Assembly: GCF_040954835.1 (NCBI RefSeq)
Contig: NC_090716.1
Coordinates: forward strand, 12,647,275-12,711,274
Length of the DNA stretch: 64,000 bases
Direction of reading: 5' to 3'
From: Lepisosteus oculatus
Lineage: Eukaryota; Chordata; Actinopteri; Semionotiformes; Lepisosteidae
In this document: in pieces, positions 34,924 through 45,276 of the stretch
Position numbering within the stretch: position 1 is the first letter of the stretch
Layout of the letters: each line of letters begins with the position of its first letter
Made by a program: the position numbers and the translations under genes
Notes under the pieces: model-generated
The model's database searches: none
What the model was told of the DNA's origin: nothing
The model's input: the letters and a program-made list of their open reading frames with translations, nothing else

Positions 34924-34983
34924 ATGGACTTCGAAAACATACTGTCTATTGCCTCTCAAAATCAGGGACTCAGCAGCGTGCAG
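34924..34983 (+). CDS. spty2d1: spty2d1 coding exon 1
   Basis: ACCATGG start context; MDFENILSIASQ through SSVQ, 20 codons, donor gtaagc in phase 0. Confidence 0.93.
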
Positions 34984-37900
34984 GTAAGCGACAACTTTTT
35001 TTAAAATCGTCTGAACCTTAAAACTTATCAAATGTATCCATACGGCGAAGTATGCTACCCATAGTGGTCATCCAAAACAAAATTCTAAAGACAAGATTTT
35101 TTTATTGCATTTAGTATAGTTTTGTACATTTTTGTGGTCTGGGGATATGGCGAGCATGAACTTATAAAACACTCGGTTTTAAAACCCGTAATACACGCCA
35201 TCTGTTATTTCAGCCCACTTCATCTTTCTGCTTCCGGTTTCCGTGCCCACTTCCGCCGACGTGATTTAAACCGCTGTTCCGGCGTGCTGCTCGTGTGGCT
35301 CCTGTACCCTTTCTGTAAAATCATCCCCAAGTTAATATCGATTGTTTGTATGTTCGCGCTTCAGTTTCCCCATTCACGCTTCGTTCAGGCGCAGTTCGAG
35401 AGTGCTGGAAACGCTGCGTTAGAGAATGTGGTTCTCTTCCGACCAAGTTAGAAGACAAGTTTTTCTGTGAATATTATGTAACCCTCTTGTCGTAAATGTT
35501 GCAGGCTGCCTGGCATTGGTTGGTGTTAACTCCCAATTATGGGTTCTTTTAAAAATGTTAACTGTGAGGGAATCATTGTACTGATTTTTTTCTTCATTGA
35601 GCATCAGTTTAGTACTCCAGTGCACTGAGACATAACAATTCTCAGTGTTTTGAGGAGTTACGAGGCAAGATAGTATTGGACATTTCTTTAAACAAGCACA
35701 CACTATTGTATCAGGGCCTGCACTCATAATTTGGGGGTTATTCAACCAAATAAACACCCGAAGTATTGTTGTTGAATAGGTAATACTAAATACTTAAATG
35801 TAGGCCTGTTTTTGTAGTCAGTGTAAGATACGTTTTTAATCTTTTCTATTGCAGGATGTCAGGGTTGCTTTCCCACACACATTTTATGTCTGCTTTTTTA
35901 TTTTTCTTAAAATCAAAGCTCTTATTTTTAGTTTCCCCTGGTAGCTTTAGTGGATCTTTACCAATAATGCCCCAAGAAGGGAATCTAGTTCCATGGCCAA
36001 TTTTACCTATAATAATGCCAATTCCAATTGTGCTTATGTAATTATATATATTCTCATTATCATTTAAATCGCTTTAGTGGACGAGGATATGCAGAACAGA
36101 GGTTTTAATACATGACCACACAGACATTTAAAAGCGTACAAACACTCTAGTACAAGCTTCTCAAAAAAAGATATAATACGTCATATTATACATTGCATCG
36201 TTACTTCAAAGATTGTTTGCAGCTCAATAATGAGCAAGAAATTAAGAATGAAAATCTAGAATTTGTTTACAAAAATCTCCAACTCCTCAACTGATGCATT
36301 GCATTTAGAACATGTTAGTTACTTTTAAATGAATTACCCAATTATTGCAGTCCCATTGTTTTAGTACAACAGCTTTTTAAAGTATTTTGGACAGATCTAG
36401 TTTTGGCCCTTAGTGAGACTGAGGAAAGATGGCTCAATGGGAACCTTGAATAACGTATCTGCAAAGAATATGAGTAAAACACTGCCCTCTGACCATCACA
36501 TTCCTGAGGGTAGGATGATTGCTGCTTGTGCTGCGGAGTCGGAAATAGCAGTCTAAACAACACAAGTTTGCACACATCTAACGCCCTTTGGAAATGGAAA
36601 TGCATCAGGTCTCTCACTACTGATACACTTGAACAGTTGGCATTTATTTTCTTCATTCAAAATAATATTTATTTCCTTTCCCTACAAACATCATGGTGAA
36701 AATGAAGATTTTTCTTGACTACAAAAGCTCAGATAAACAGAACTGCCAAATTGTCAGCATCATTTGTACTGAAATCGTGTGATGGACCTGTAGCCTTTTA
36801 GCAGTTTCAAAGGAGGCACAGCAGCAGGTGTTCAATTGAGGGCTGCGAACAACTGTTGAAGTAGAAACAAAGAAACAGAACTGCACCCCCAGCTCTCTCA
36901 CAAACCTACAGTAATGAAATGACTGTACCTCACTGCTGCATGTCTTGAGCACAGTAGGGCTGCACCAGCTGTTATAGAGCCTATATAAGCAACAGGGCAT
37001 TGGAGACAGGCAAAATCAGGAAAAATAAGCAGTGTGCGACAATACAAAATGAAATAATAGTGAAAAGAAGACAGCGTGATGCATATCTCCCTATATTATA
37101 TCCAGTGGTACATTGTGTAATGTGAAGGTAAGCACAGGTTTCTCTATAATGAGGCGTACTGAAGTCAAAAGCTTCAACACACCTTTAAGGACTGAATGTA
37201 ATGGTTGCTGGATTCTCTGTAAATGATTGAGGTTTTCTGGTTGAGTAACATAAGTTTCCTCAATATGTCAACAGTAGTGTTTGGATCAAGCCTCAAAATG
37301 GAGTAAGTGTGTGCTTTGTGAATCACTTTTATAACTCAACACTTTGTTTTGTTTAGTCATCCCTTCACAGCAGAATTCATGAAAACATGAAGGATTTAAA
37401 CGTGGGAGTGTTGGTTTGTTTTTTTTTCATCAATTTATATTTTCTATGTCACATGTACAATTTGAAACATAACAATGACGGATTGTTTTAATTTTCGTGT
37501 TTCCACAGTGGTGAAAATGTGTAGACTTTGAACTTGTTCTCGGTAGCTGTGGCTCATGCATATCATAATATCGACTCGAGTGTAACTTAAGCACTGCATG
37601 CATTTCTGCTTCAAGCAGAAGCGGTATAGCCTGGTGGCGGGACCTCCGAAGAAGGACCCGAAAGTCAAAGGAGTACAGTCCACAGCTGTGCAGGCCTTCT
37701 TGAAGAGGAAGGAAATGGAGGAGAGAAGGAAAGGTAATGCTTTGGTAAACGAGACACTAGACCTTTAGTCTTTGGTCCATGCTCCTTTTTGGGTGTGTGT
37801 TTTTTAGAATTAACCTCTAGTCCGGCACAAAGTGAAAGGTTGCTTCCTGAATGTTCTTCCTGGTGTTGTAGGAGAACAGCACATGCAGTACACTTTGCAT

Positions 37901-40900
37901 TCATAATAATTTCTAAAAAAGACCTTTTCAATTGTGATCCTTCCTCTGGTGTCAGAAGTTCATGCATCTTTCTTTAGCAGTAATACAACCACAGAGGAAG
38001 AAGCCTCTTGAAACTGCCACGTGGGTGAGGAAGCGTTTGTTGTAGAACTTGACTCAACTGTCTGGTATGAATTTGCCTTGCAGAGCTGGAGAACAAGCGA
38101 AAGAAGGAGGAACTGCTGGCTAAGAGAGTGGAACTGAAGTCAGATCGCAAGGCACGTGCCATGGCATCTCGCACCAAGGACAATTTTAAAGGCTACAACG
38201 GCGTCCCCGTGGTGGAGCAGCCCAGGAAGAGGCGGTCGCGAGCGGAGGTCGACGAGGAAGAGCAACAGGGCAGGGCGCGTGGCGAAATCAGTGACGACGA
38301 TGAGGACAACTATGAATATTCCCAAACGGATTCTGAAGAAGAAGAAAAAGAAGAAGAAGAAAAAAGAGATCTTCGCAACGAACCTCCAAGCAAAATGCCC
38401 GCCAGACCCAACAAGAAACCCTCTGCCCCAGCCAAGCCCACTTCATCTCCCATGAACTTTGCAGAACTCTTGAAACTGGCGCAGAAGAAACAGTTTGAAC
38501 CAGTCGAGCTAAAACCTGCCAAAAAATCCGAAGAGAGGCTCCGGACTGCGGAGGAGCTAAAGGAATTGGAATTCCTTGAACGCAAGAATAAGAAATTGGA
38601 GAAAGGAAGGGAAGCCAAGGTGGACAGAGACACTAAGACTCAGCCAGTCTCCATAAAGAAAACCATACCAGAAAAGGATGCCAGAAATGTAAAGCCACAG
38701 AAGAGCTCATCAGAGAAGGTCCCCCCTAGTGGGATAAGTAAAAAGCCAAAACAGCCTTCATTCAGTGAACGACCTCATAATTCTGCCAAATCCTCTCAGG
38801 TAGACAGATCCAAACATGTAGCAAACAATTCCAATTCCTCAGGTGCCTCTAGTATGAAAATGTCTGTGAAACCCAGTTCTCAACCCTCGGCCAAAACATC
38901 TGTACCTAGGCCTTCCTCTGGTCAGAAACCTACTGCCACCAGTGACCATAACCAGATGAGAGGGAGCCCTTTCTCATCTCCTGGGAAGACGGGCGGTTCA
39001 CTGGCGCGCCCTGGGCTCAGTTCCAGCTCTGCTGCTGCACGGCCTTCTAGCGTGGGGCAGAGTAGGCCGGGAAGCAGCGCTCAGGCCAGAGCTGGCACTG
39101 GCACGAACAGCTCTGTTAAAACGGCAAGTGCGGGGCTTTCCCGACCTGGAAAGGGTTCGACGGGGCAACCTGGCGGTAGTGTGCCGCCCCGTCCAGCCAG
39201 CAATGGACAAATGCGGCCCGTTGGCGCTGGAGTACCCAAAACGGGGAGCAACCTGCAGTCACGACCAGGAAACGGCCCCCAGGTCCGTCCTGCTGCCGCT
39301 GGGCCTGGGCCTGGGCCTGGGCGACCTGGTGGCAGCATGCCTGGGCGACCCGGAAACAGCGTAGGTTCTGGTCCTGGTAGGCCCAAGTGCACAGTGGTGT
39401 CGGAAACCATTTCATCCAAAAACTTGGTCCCTCGACCCGGGACTGCCCCTAGATTTCCTCCAGGTCATAGGCCCATGATAAGACCGCCTGGTAAGTTTGC
39501 TTTTATACCCTACAAAATAATAATTGGCCACAGTCTGTCTGTAAAAAAAACTATTTTCTTTGTAGAATTTTAATATCTAATCTTTGTTACTTGTGCATAA
39601 ATCTCTTAACCATGTAAAGTCCAGAGTCTTCCCTACGGAAGTTTCCCTAAGGTTCGGAACTTGTCTTTTCAGCAACCACTTGTGTCGGGAACATATAACA
39701 AGAAAGATGAAGGTGTTGGGTCACCCTAGTTAGATCCCGATCCTCATAATGAATCAAGTGGTACAGAATATGATGTATTTCTTTGCTTCTTTCTGTTACC
39801 TCTAGAACAGCTGAAAATCCACGAGTCACAGTCTTAATTTATAATTGGCTGATATAAAAAGTGCTTTAATTGTTGTGATTATAGCTTTGTAAGCTGGTAC
39901 AGAGGACATCAACGTAAAAGAGGCCCTGTTTATCCAGTTAACCAATTAAATCTTTCAAAACCCTTAATTTCTACTTATCTTTCCTTGAGTGAATAAGATA
40001 CATTTTGTGCTTAAGTATAAGACAAAAGTTCTATATTATTTTCACTGCTTGCATAGCTTGTATACTTCTAGGCTTGCTAAATAAAGCATGCCGTGAAACA
40101 GTCCAAAATTGTCCCAAGGGTAAGAATCCATAGAATGACGGCACTTGAGAGGCAAAACAGGCACTCAAAAGCTGATTGAGTGAATTTTTACTGATGGTTT
40201 CATCTTGTCAATTTGCTTTTCTTTCTTTCGTTACTAAGGCCTCACTGGCACTAAATCTCAGAGACAGCGATACATTTGAATAAGCAGCTTTTTACCTATT
40301 TTCAGTAGTGGATTTTTTCCATTCTAGAAAATGTGATATTAAAAAACAAATACTTAAATAGGTCTCCAGAATGCAGTTTATGTTTATAACATAATACTAA
40401 TTTAACATAATATTTGCACATTTAAGGAATTACCGATTCTTCAATTTTCTAAGAGCCTATGTCACGTTTCAATGAATAGAAGGTGATGCGGTTGTTTTAA
40501 TTTCCCTTCAGGTCCTCCTTTGCCGCCAATCACTTCCAGCTACAAGCGCAGGTTTGATGATGTCAACGAGGAGGAGGAAGAGTATGACTCTGAAATGGAA
40601 GACTTCATTGAGGATGAAGGGGAGGATCAAGATGATATTTCAAAACATATCAGGGAAATCTTTGGATATGACAAGTCCAAGTACGTAAAAAGTGCTTTTT
40701 TTTTAGAAGTAGGTAATGGCAGCCTTTAAAAGACCGGGTTCAGAATGACTCTTTCCCATATCACATGGGCTCCTATTTACAAACATACCTACCAGTGAAT
40801 ATTGCACCACATTTTAAATCGAGCACAGAGCTTATACTGCTTGGGTTAAAAATGGGCCTTATTACTTAGATGGCAGGTGGAACTGCCACGAAAGTAACTT

Positions 40901-41873
40901 TGAATTGCACTTTCGATCTGAGAGGTGAGTTTGCCCCACATGCTTTGACCTTAATGAACAGTTGACATAAGAAGAGAGACCAGGTGCCCATTTACAGAAG
41001 TAATTGTTCCAGTATGATGCAGACCTTGTTTAACTGGTGGCACTCTGTCCACAGATACAGAGACGAGAGCGACTATGCACTGCGTTACATGGAGAGCAGT
41101 TGGAAGGACCAGCAGAAGGAGGAGGCTAGGAGGTAAGAGCCAGCACCTCTGTCCACATTCGAAAGGGAGAGAGGTAGCGGATGTCCTTTTCCTTACCTTG
41201 AGTTTTTTGATCCTGTGGCTTCGCTTTTGTGGATGCCTTCTGTGACCACTTGGGCTGGCAAGGCTTCTGTGAGCTGGCCGTGTCATTAAGCGAGAGGCAC
41301 TTCACTCCTCTGATCGGGACTAACTCTGTTGTTACGGCAGTGTGAGCTTTGGCCTATACAAAGTGCATAATGGCAGAGTAAAAAGTGGATGATTTTCGAT
41401 CTGTAGTTCTAAATCGGAACAGTTTTGAGCACCGTGTGTCAACTGCAGAAAAAAGAATCGCATGCTCCGCTGGTATGCTGAATTTTTTTAACACTGAAGT
41501 TTGCCGCATAGGGTTTTCGAACTACCATGCCACTCAGATTTGTTTCTGCCTTTTTCTCCCCCTCCACTAGCCTGAAATTGGCTGTAATAGAGGATCAGGA
41601 AGAGATGCGTCGAGAGGAAGAAGAGCTTAAGAGGAAAATGGCCAAGAGACAAAAAACGAGATAACGCCGTTAATCGGACCCGCGCACCTCGTGTTCGCCT
41701 CCACCCCACCCCCCATCATTCCTGAGTGCTCAGCCACTTGTTCACCCTAACCAGCCTTGTGTCTCTTTTCTAGTTTACGTTTGGGTATCAAGGAGGATGA
41801 GGAGGATATGCTGAAGGAGCAAGAGGAGATGAAAAGGAAAATGGCAATGAACTCAAAACGGAGGAAACATTAA
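34924..41873 (+). CDS. spty2d1: SPTY2D1, SPT2-family histone chaperone (with two alternative last exons)
   Basis: Exons 34924-34983, 37619-37733, 38084-39490, 40512-40680 and 41055-41132, then either 41571-41664 or 41774-41873, give 640 or 642 residues. SPT2 proteins bind histones H3-H4 and act in transcription-coupled chromatin and rDNA transcription in the nucleus. Landmarks are KRYSLVAGPPKKDPKVKGVQ near the N-terminus, KARAMASRTKDNFKGYNG, and an acidic GAA-coded run near 38,330. A long Ser/Pro/Gly-rich disordered middle follows. The C-terminal SPT2 domain has RRFDDVNEEEEEYDSEMEDF and HIREIFGYDKSKYRDESDYA. The start is set by ACCATGG and the family N-terminus. For exon 2, using the CAG acceptor at 37,616-37,618 avoids a duplicated Gln. 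Confidence 0.95.
34984..37618 (+). other. spty2d1 intron 1
   Basis: About 2.6 kb with no exon seen. The first 400 nt stay GC-richer (TTCCGG/CTTCCGCC motifs at 35,230-35,260) and may be part of the promoter region. Confidence 0.6.
37619..37733 (+). CDS. spty2d1: spty2d1 coding exon 2
   Basis: Starts KRYSLVAGPPKKDPKVKG, the most conserved N-terminal block, and ends in phase 1 at AAAG|gtaatg. An alternative acceptor three bases upstream (37,613-37,615, aag) would add one Gln. Confidence 0.92.
38084..39490 (+). CDS. spty2d1: spty2d1 large exon 3
   Basis: 1,407 nt, phase 1 in and out. A basic coiled-coil-like start (ELENKRKKEELLAKRVELK) leads to an acidic Glu-rich run, a Lys/Glu-rich segment, then a disordered Ser/Pro/Gly/Arg region with repeated RPG/GRP and a (GP)n stretch at 39,301-39,321. 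A large central exon is typical of the gene. Confidence 0.95.
39491..40511 (+). other. spty2d1 intron 3
   Basis: About 1 kb of AT-rich sequence. No exon or repeat recognised. Confidence 0.6.
40512..40680 (+). CDS. spty2d1: spty2d1 exon 4 (start of SPT2 domain)
   Basis: Acceptor tttcccttcag; GPPLPPITSSYKRRF, an acidic run and HIREIFGYDKSK. Leaves in phase 2 at gtacgt. The histone-binding SPT2 domain begins here. Confidence 0.94.
41055..41132 (+). CDS. spty2d1: spty2d1 exon 5 (SPT2 domain)
   Basis: YRDESDYALRYMESSWKDQQ, phase 2 in and out (AG|gtaaga). Either of the two last exons can be joined in frame. Confidence 0.94.
41571..41664 (+). CDS. spty2d1: spty2d1 terminal exon, version A
   Basis: A strong pyrimidine-rich acceptor (tttttctccccctccactag). 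30 residues from LKLAVIED through EEEELKRKMAK, then TAA at 41,662-41,664. No good donor follows the stop, so a transcript using it would carry version B inside its 3' UTR. Confidence 0.85.
41774..41873 (+). CDS. spty2d1: spty2d1 terminal exon, version B
   Basis: Acceptor gtctcttttctag. 32 residues, LRLGIKEDEEDM to KRRKH, TAA at 41,871-41,873. Same phase as version A and 16 of 30 aligned residues identical, so it arose by tandem exon duplication. LRLGI looks closer to the family C-terminus than version A, but this needs an alignment. Confidence 0.8.
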
Positions 41874-44800
41874 CGAGCTGAACATGGAGAGGCAGTCATA
41901 GCTCAGCATCGCTGCCTGCTTTCTTACATGGTTTCCAGCTGATTTCCAAGGACACACTTTTTAAGCTGAGCAAATTTGCACTACAGAGTCATTATTTCAA
42001 TTTTGAACTGTTGAACATAAAAAATCTATTTATCAGGATTTCCTTTTTTTTTTACAAATCTGGGACTTGTGCTGGTAGTACCGCTTTATTCTTTTATCGT
42101 TAACGGCTACATCTAATTTTTTTTTTCCCTAATGAAGAGAAAACTGTGTTCATGAAACTTTGTAGTGTTCAAGTTTTAATTATGAAAAATGTTAATATAA
42201 TTGTTGAATTAGAAAAAAATACATTATATTACCATTTGTTGTTAAAGTGTATTTCTTTCATGTTTTAAAAGTGACTCACAGTCTGCATTTTTTTGTTTTA
42301 TGGACTAAATTCTCTGGTATAAAAGCATATTTTCTAAACAACTGAGTACACTAAATCTGCAAAACAATATTTTTAGATTTAGAAGCCAAATTAACCCTTT
42401 GTAAAAGGTTTAAAATTTTGCTCTTTGTGTAACCCACTGTCATTGCACTGGAAAAAAGCAGAGAAAACTTATTTTTATCCAACTTTCATAAATCTCTATT
42501 TGGGGTGAAATAAGGACAAGAAAAATCTGTAATTGTTTTAGTTTTAAACTGTATAATTTGAGTTTAACTAATGCAATTCTACCTTCAAGATTTCCATTTA
42601 ATGGGAATATGTAAGCATTACTTAGGGAAATTGTTGGAACATTAATTTTACTAAATTATTTCTTATACTTAAGTCCCTTGACGTGGAATACCAATTCTTG
42701 AAAGACGTATTTAGAAGGAGAGTTTCATTCCCAGGCAACACCATGGCTCCATTTTCAGGTATTGATTGCGCTGTGAGTGCTACTGCTGTTAGGACTGTTG
42801 TATTCTCTCTTGCAAATGTGCCACACAGTGGCAGGAATATGGGAATCCTGTGGTACCAATATTAAAATATTTCTGCACTGTCAAATCAAAAGTTTGTTTT
42901 ATGGGGCTTTCACTCTTAAGTGTACAAAAACACACAGTTCACTGATACTTTAGAATTATGCATTTGTCAACTCTAAATTTACTGTTCATTGTTACAAAGC
43001 TACCCTTCCCCCCACTTGGTTTTTGTTGAGTAGATGAGATCTTCTCTCTTAAAAATGTGTAGGCTTCCTAAAATAGATTTGATTAGATCACCCAGATTTA
43101 CAGCCTGTTGTCATGGTAAATGCTGTAATGTCTTGATCTGAATGGGCAGGAGGCCTGTGCTTTTCTGTTTTTCCCCAATATAGAGGGGATGTTTACACTG
43201 ATATTTGACATTCATGATCTGTGATTAAAGAGTTTTACAGTAATTACGTCTAAGGCATGAGGGTGGGTCAGTATTTGATTGACTATAAGTACAAGGTGTT
43301 TGTTTTCCTTTTCAATGTAGTAGTAGCTTTTTTTCCCATGAAATGCCAAGGTTGTATAATAATACCTGCAATACACATAACAGAAGTGAAAAAAGCACAG
43401 GAGACTGACCCAGTACACTGGGTTATAATTAACCCTAATTGAAAGCACTTGGTCCACAACTTCAAATTCTCTATGCCAGATACACTAAGTCAAATGAGAC
43501 TGCCTGTTGCACCAGGCCTTGGTGGACATCTTCAATCTTTCTATCTTCTGTGTGTTTTCCAATGGAGGTAAGGCTTCATATATTGAAGAGCATTGTAATT
43601 TCTTTAAGCCAACTCTGGAGGATAGGCTACTGTTTGACAAACTATTCCCAGCCCTGTTCACAAATGGCAACGCGTGTGTTTCAGAAAACAAAAGGCAGCA
43701 GCACATCTTTGTCAGCACTCCATTTTTAATCTTTAGTTTTTTTTTAAATCAAAATGGTATATCATACATGTGCTTCATGAATCGGCTCACCAGGTGATGT
43801 TCCCTGAATGGATGCCAGTCTGAGACTGGACAATGTGATTGGGGTTCTCCCAGTGGGAGTATGGTATCTGCTGAGGTCTGGGTGGCCTTGAGTCTACAAG
43901 GAAAGAACCACAGTAGCTCATTGGTCCTGAGCTGCCATCTTGGACCATGGATAGCACTGACATATCTCTACATGAAAATCTCCCACTGCCAGTTATACAG
44001 GTAAACACACGAATAAAGCTTTTTGAATATTTCCATGCACATCTGCATCTAAATATTAAGATCCATACATTTCAATTGCAGATGTCCTGGTAAGGATCAC
44101 AATTTACTGTACTAGTCCTTTCTCATTTTGGTTAGAGTAAGAGAGCAGGAGCATTTTCCCATGCTGGAATATGCAGTATATACTGTATATGACCTGCACT
44201 GTAGAGGTCATATTGTTTTAAAAGACATGACATTATTGGCCATCCAAAAGGGTGGAAATTTGCCGTTGGCATCACTATAAGAAAACTACACAAACAAGTA
44301 AGATAAATAAAGATGCATTTAAAACAATAGTACCAGACATGCAACAATGCATACTGTAGATCAGGTTGGTAGGTTGCAAAGGAACAGGTAGCGGGTTCAT
44401 TCCGTGCTGAAAGCGAAGAAAGGAAACAACGTTTCGGCCGTGGAGCCTTCTTCAGGTGTGAGCACTATGCAGTATGGAATGCATACACACATCTCGCTCT
44501 GCCCATACCGCATTATTATTACATGAATCCTGTAGTTTCATACAGGAAACAGTCACTTAGCTATGTTAAATATCCCGACTGCACAGGTAACAAGGTATTT
44601 AACAAGGTAGTTTTGTTGGCCGTAGCCATTTTAAGAAACGTGTTTCATTTTTTAATTATCTTTACAAGTACGTTTGTAAGTAATGAATAAAAAAAGTTGA
44701 AAGTTGAAAGTTCCAGATTGTGATGGATTTCTGACGGTGCAGAGTATAGATGACATCCTTCCAAGAAAGTGCAGCAGACTGTTGGATTACTTCAAGTCTG

Positions 44801-45234
44801 GAGTCTGCCCCATGATTTAATCAAACAAGAGGTTATCAGAAGTTAACTTCGGCGTTTATTTTCATGGTGGAGAAACAGCAGTAGGAGTAAATTAATTTTA
44901 AAGTTTTTCCCATGTTGTGCTATATTAAACATTCCTGATACCTTGATCAAGATACAGTATAAACTGGCGAGATAATTTCTTCCTGTTTTAACAGCATTAC
45001 ATGTTCTGCAATACTTCAACTATGCGTTAGGATTTCTGAGATGAACCTGAATTCGCGTTGTCCGTAGTGAGAATAGCCAGCCCTCTCTGGCTTTCCATAG
45101 CTGACGTTTGGGAAAACCCATTCACGGAAGTTTGTGTTAAGTTTAATAGCTTCCTAGAGAGGGTGCAGGTAGTAACCTTGCATTCTTGTCGTTTATAATT
45201 TATTTAAAAACACACTTCCAGCGGATGTTCAACA
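41874..45234. other. spty2d1 3' UTR and spacer to uevld
   Basis: AT-rich sequence without coding exons. T-rich runs follow the stop. AATAAA at 44,012-44,017 is a candidate distal poly(A) signal, which would give a 2.1-kb 3' UTR. The inverse copy of the CCTGAAGAAGG repeat lies at 44,394. No CpG-rich promoter is obvious before uevld. Confidence 0.55.
44394..44456 (-). repeat. dispersed repeat 'CCTGAAGAAGGCTCCACG', copy 2 (inverted)
   Basis: On the minus strand CCTGAAGAAGGCTCCACGGC, CGAAACGTTGTTTCC, then TTTCAGCACGGAATGAACC. The same layout as 34,272-34,335, in opposite orientation and about 10 kb away, so both ends of spty2d1 are flanked by inverted copies. Confidence 0.65.
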
Positions 45235-45276
45235 ATGGATTTAAGTCAAGAGTCAATACGAAAGACATTAGGAAAG
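45235..45276 (+). CDS. uevld: uevld coding exon 1
   Basis: AACAATGG start, [14 protein letters not shown], 14 codons, donor gtttgt in phase 0. The ATG fits the family N-terminus; the context is moderate. Confidence 0.88.

Noticed and set aside
38128-39573. Starting SPTY2D1 at the first Met inside the large exon
   Set aside because: Upstream exons at 34,924 and 37,619 code the conserved N-terminal block and join in frame through good splice sites, and the frame past 39,490 is intron.
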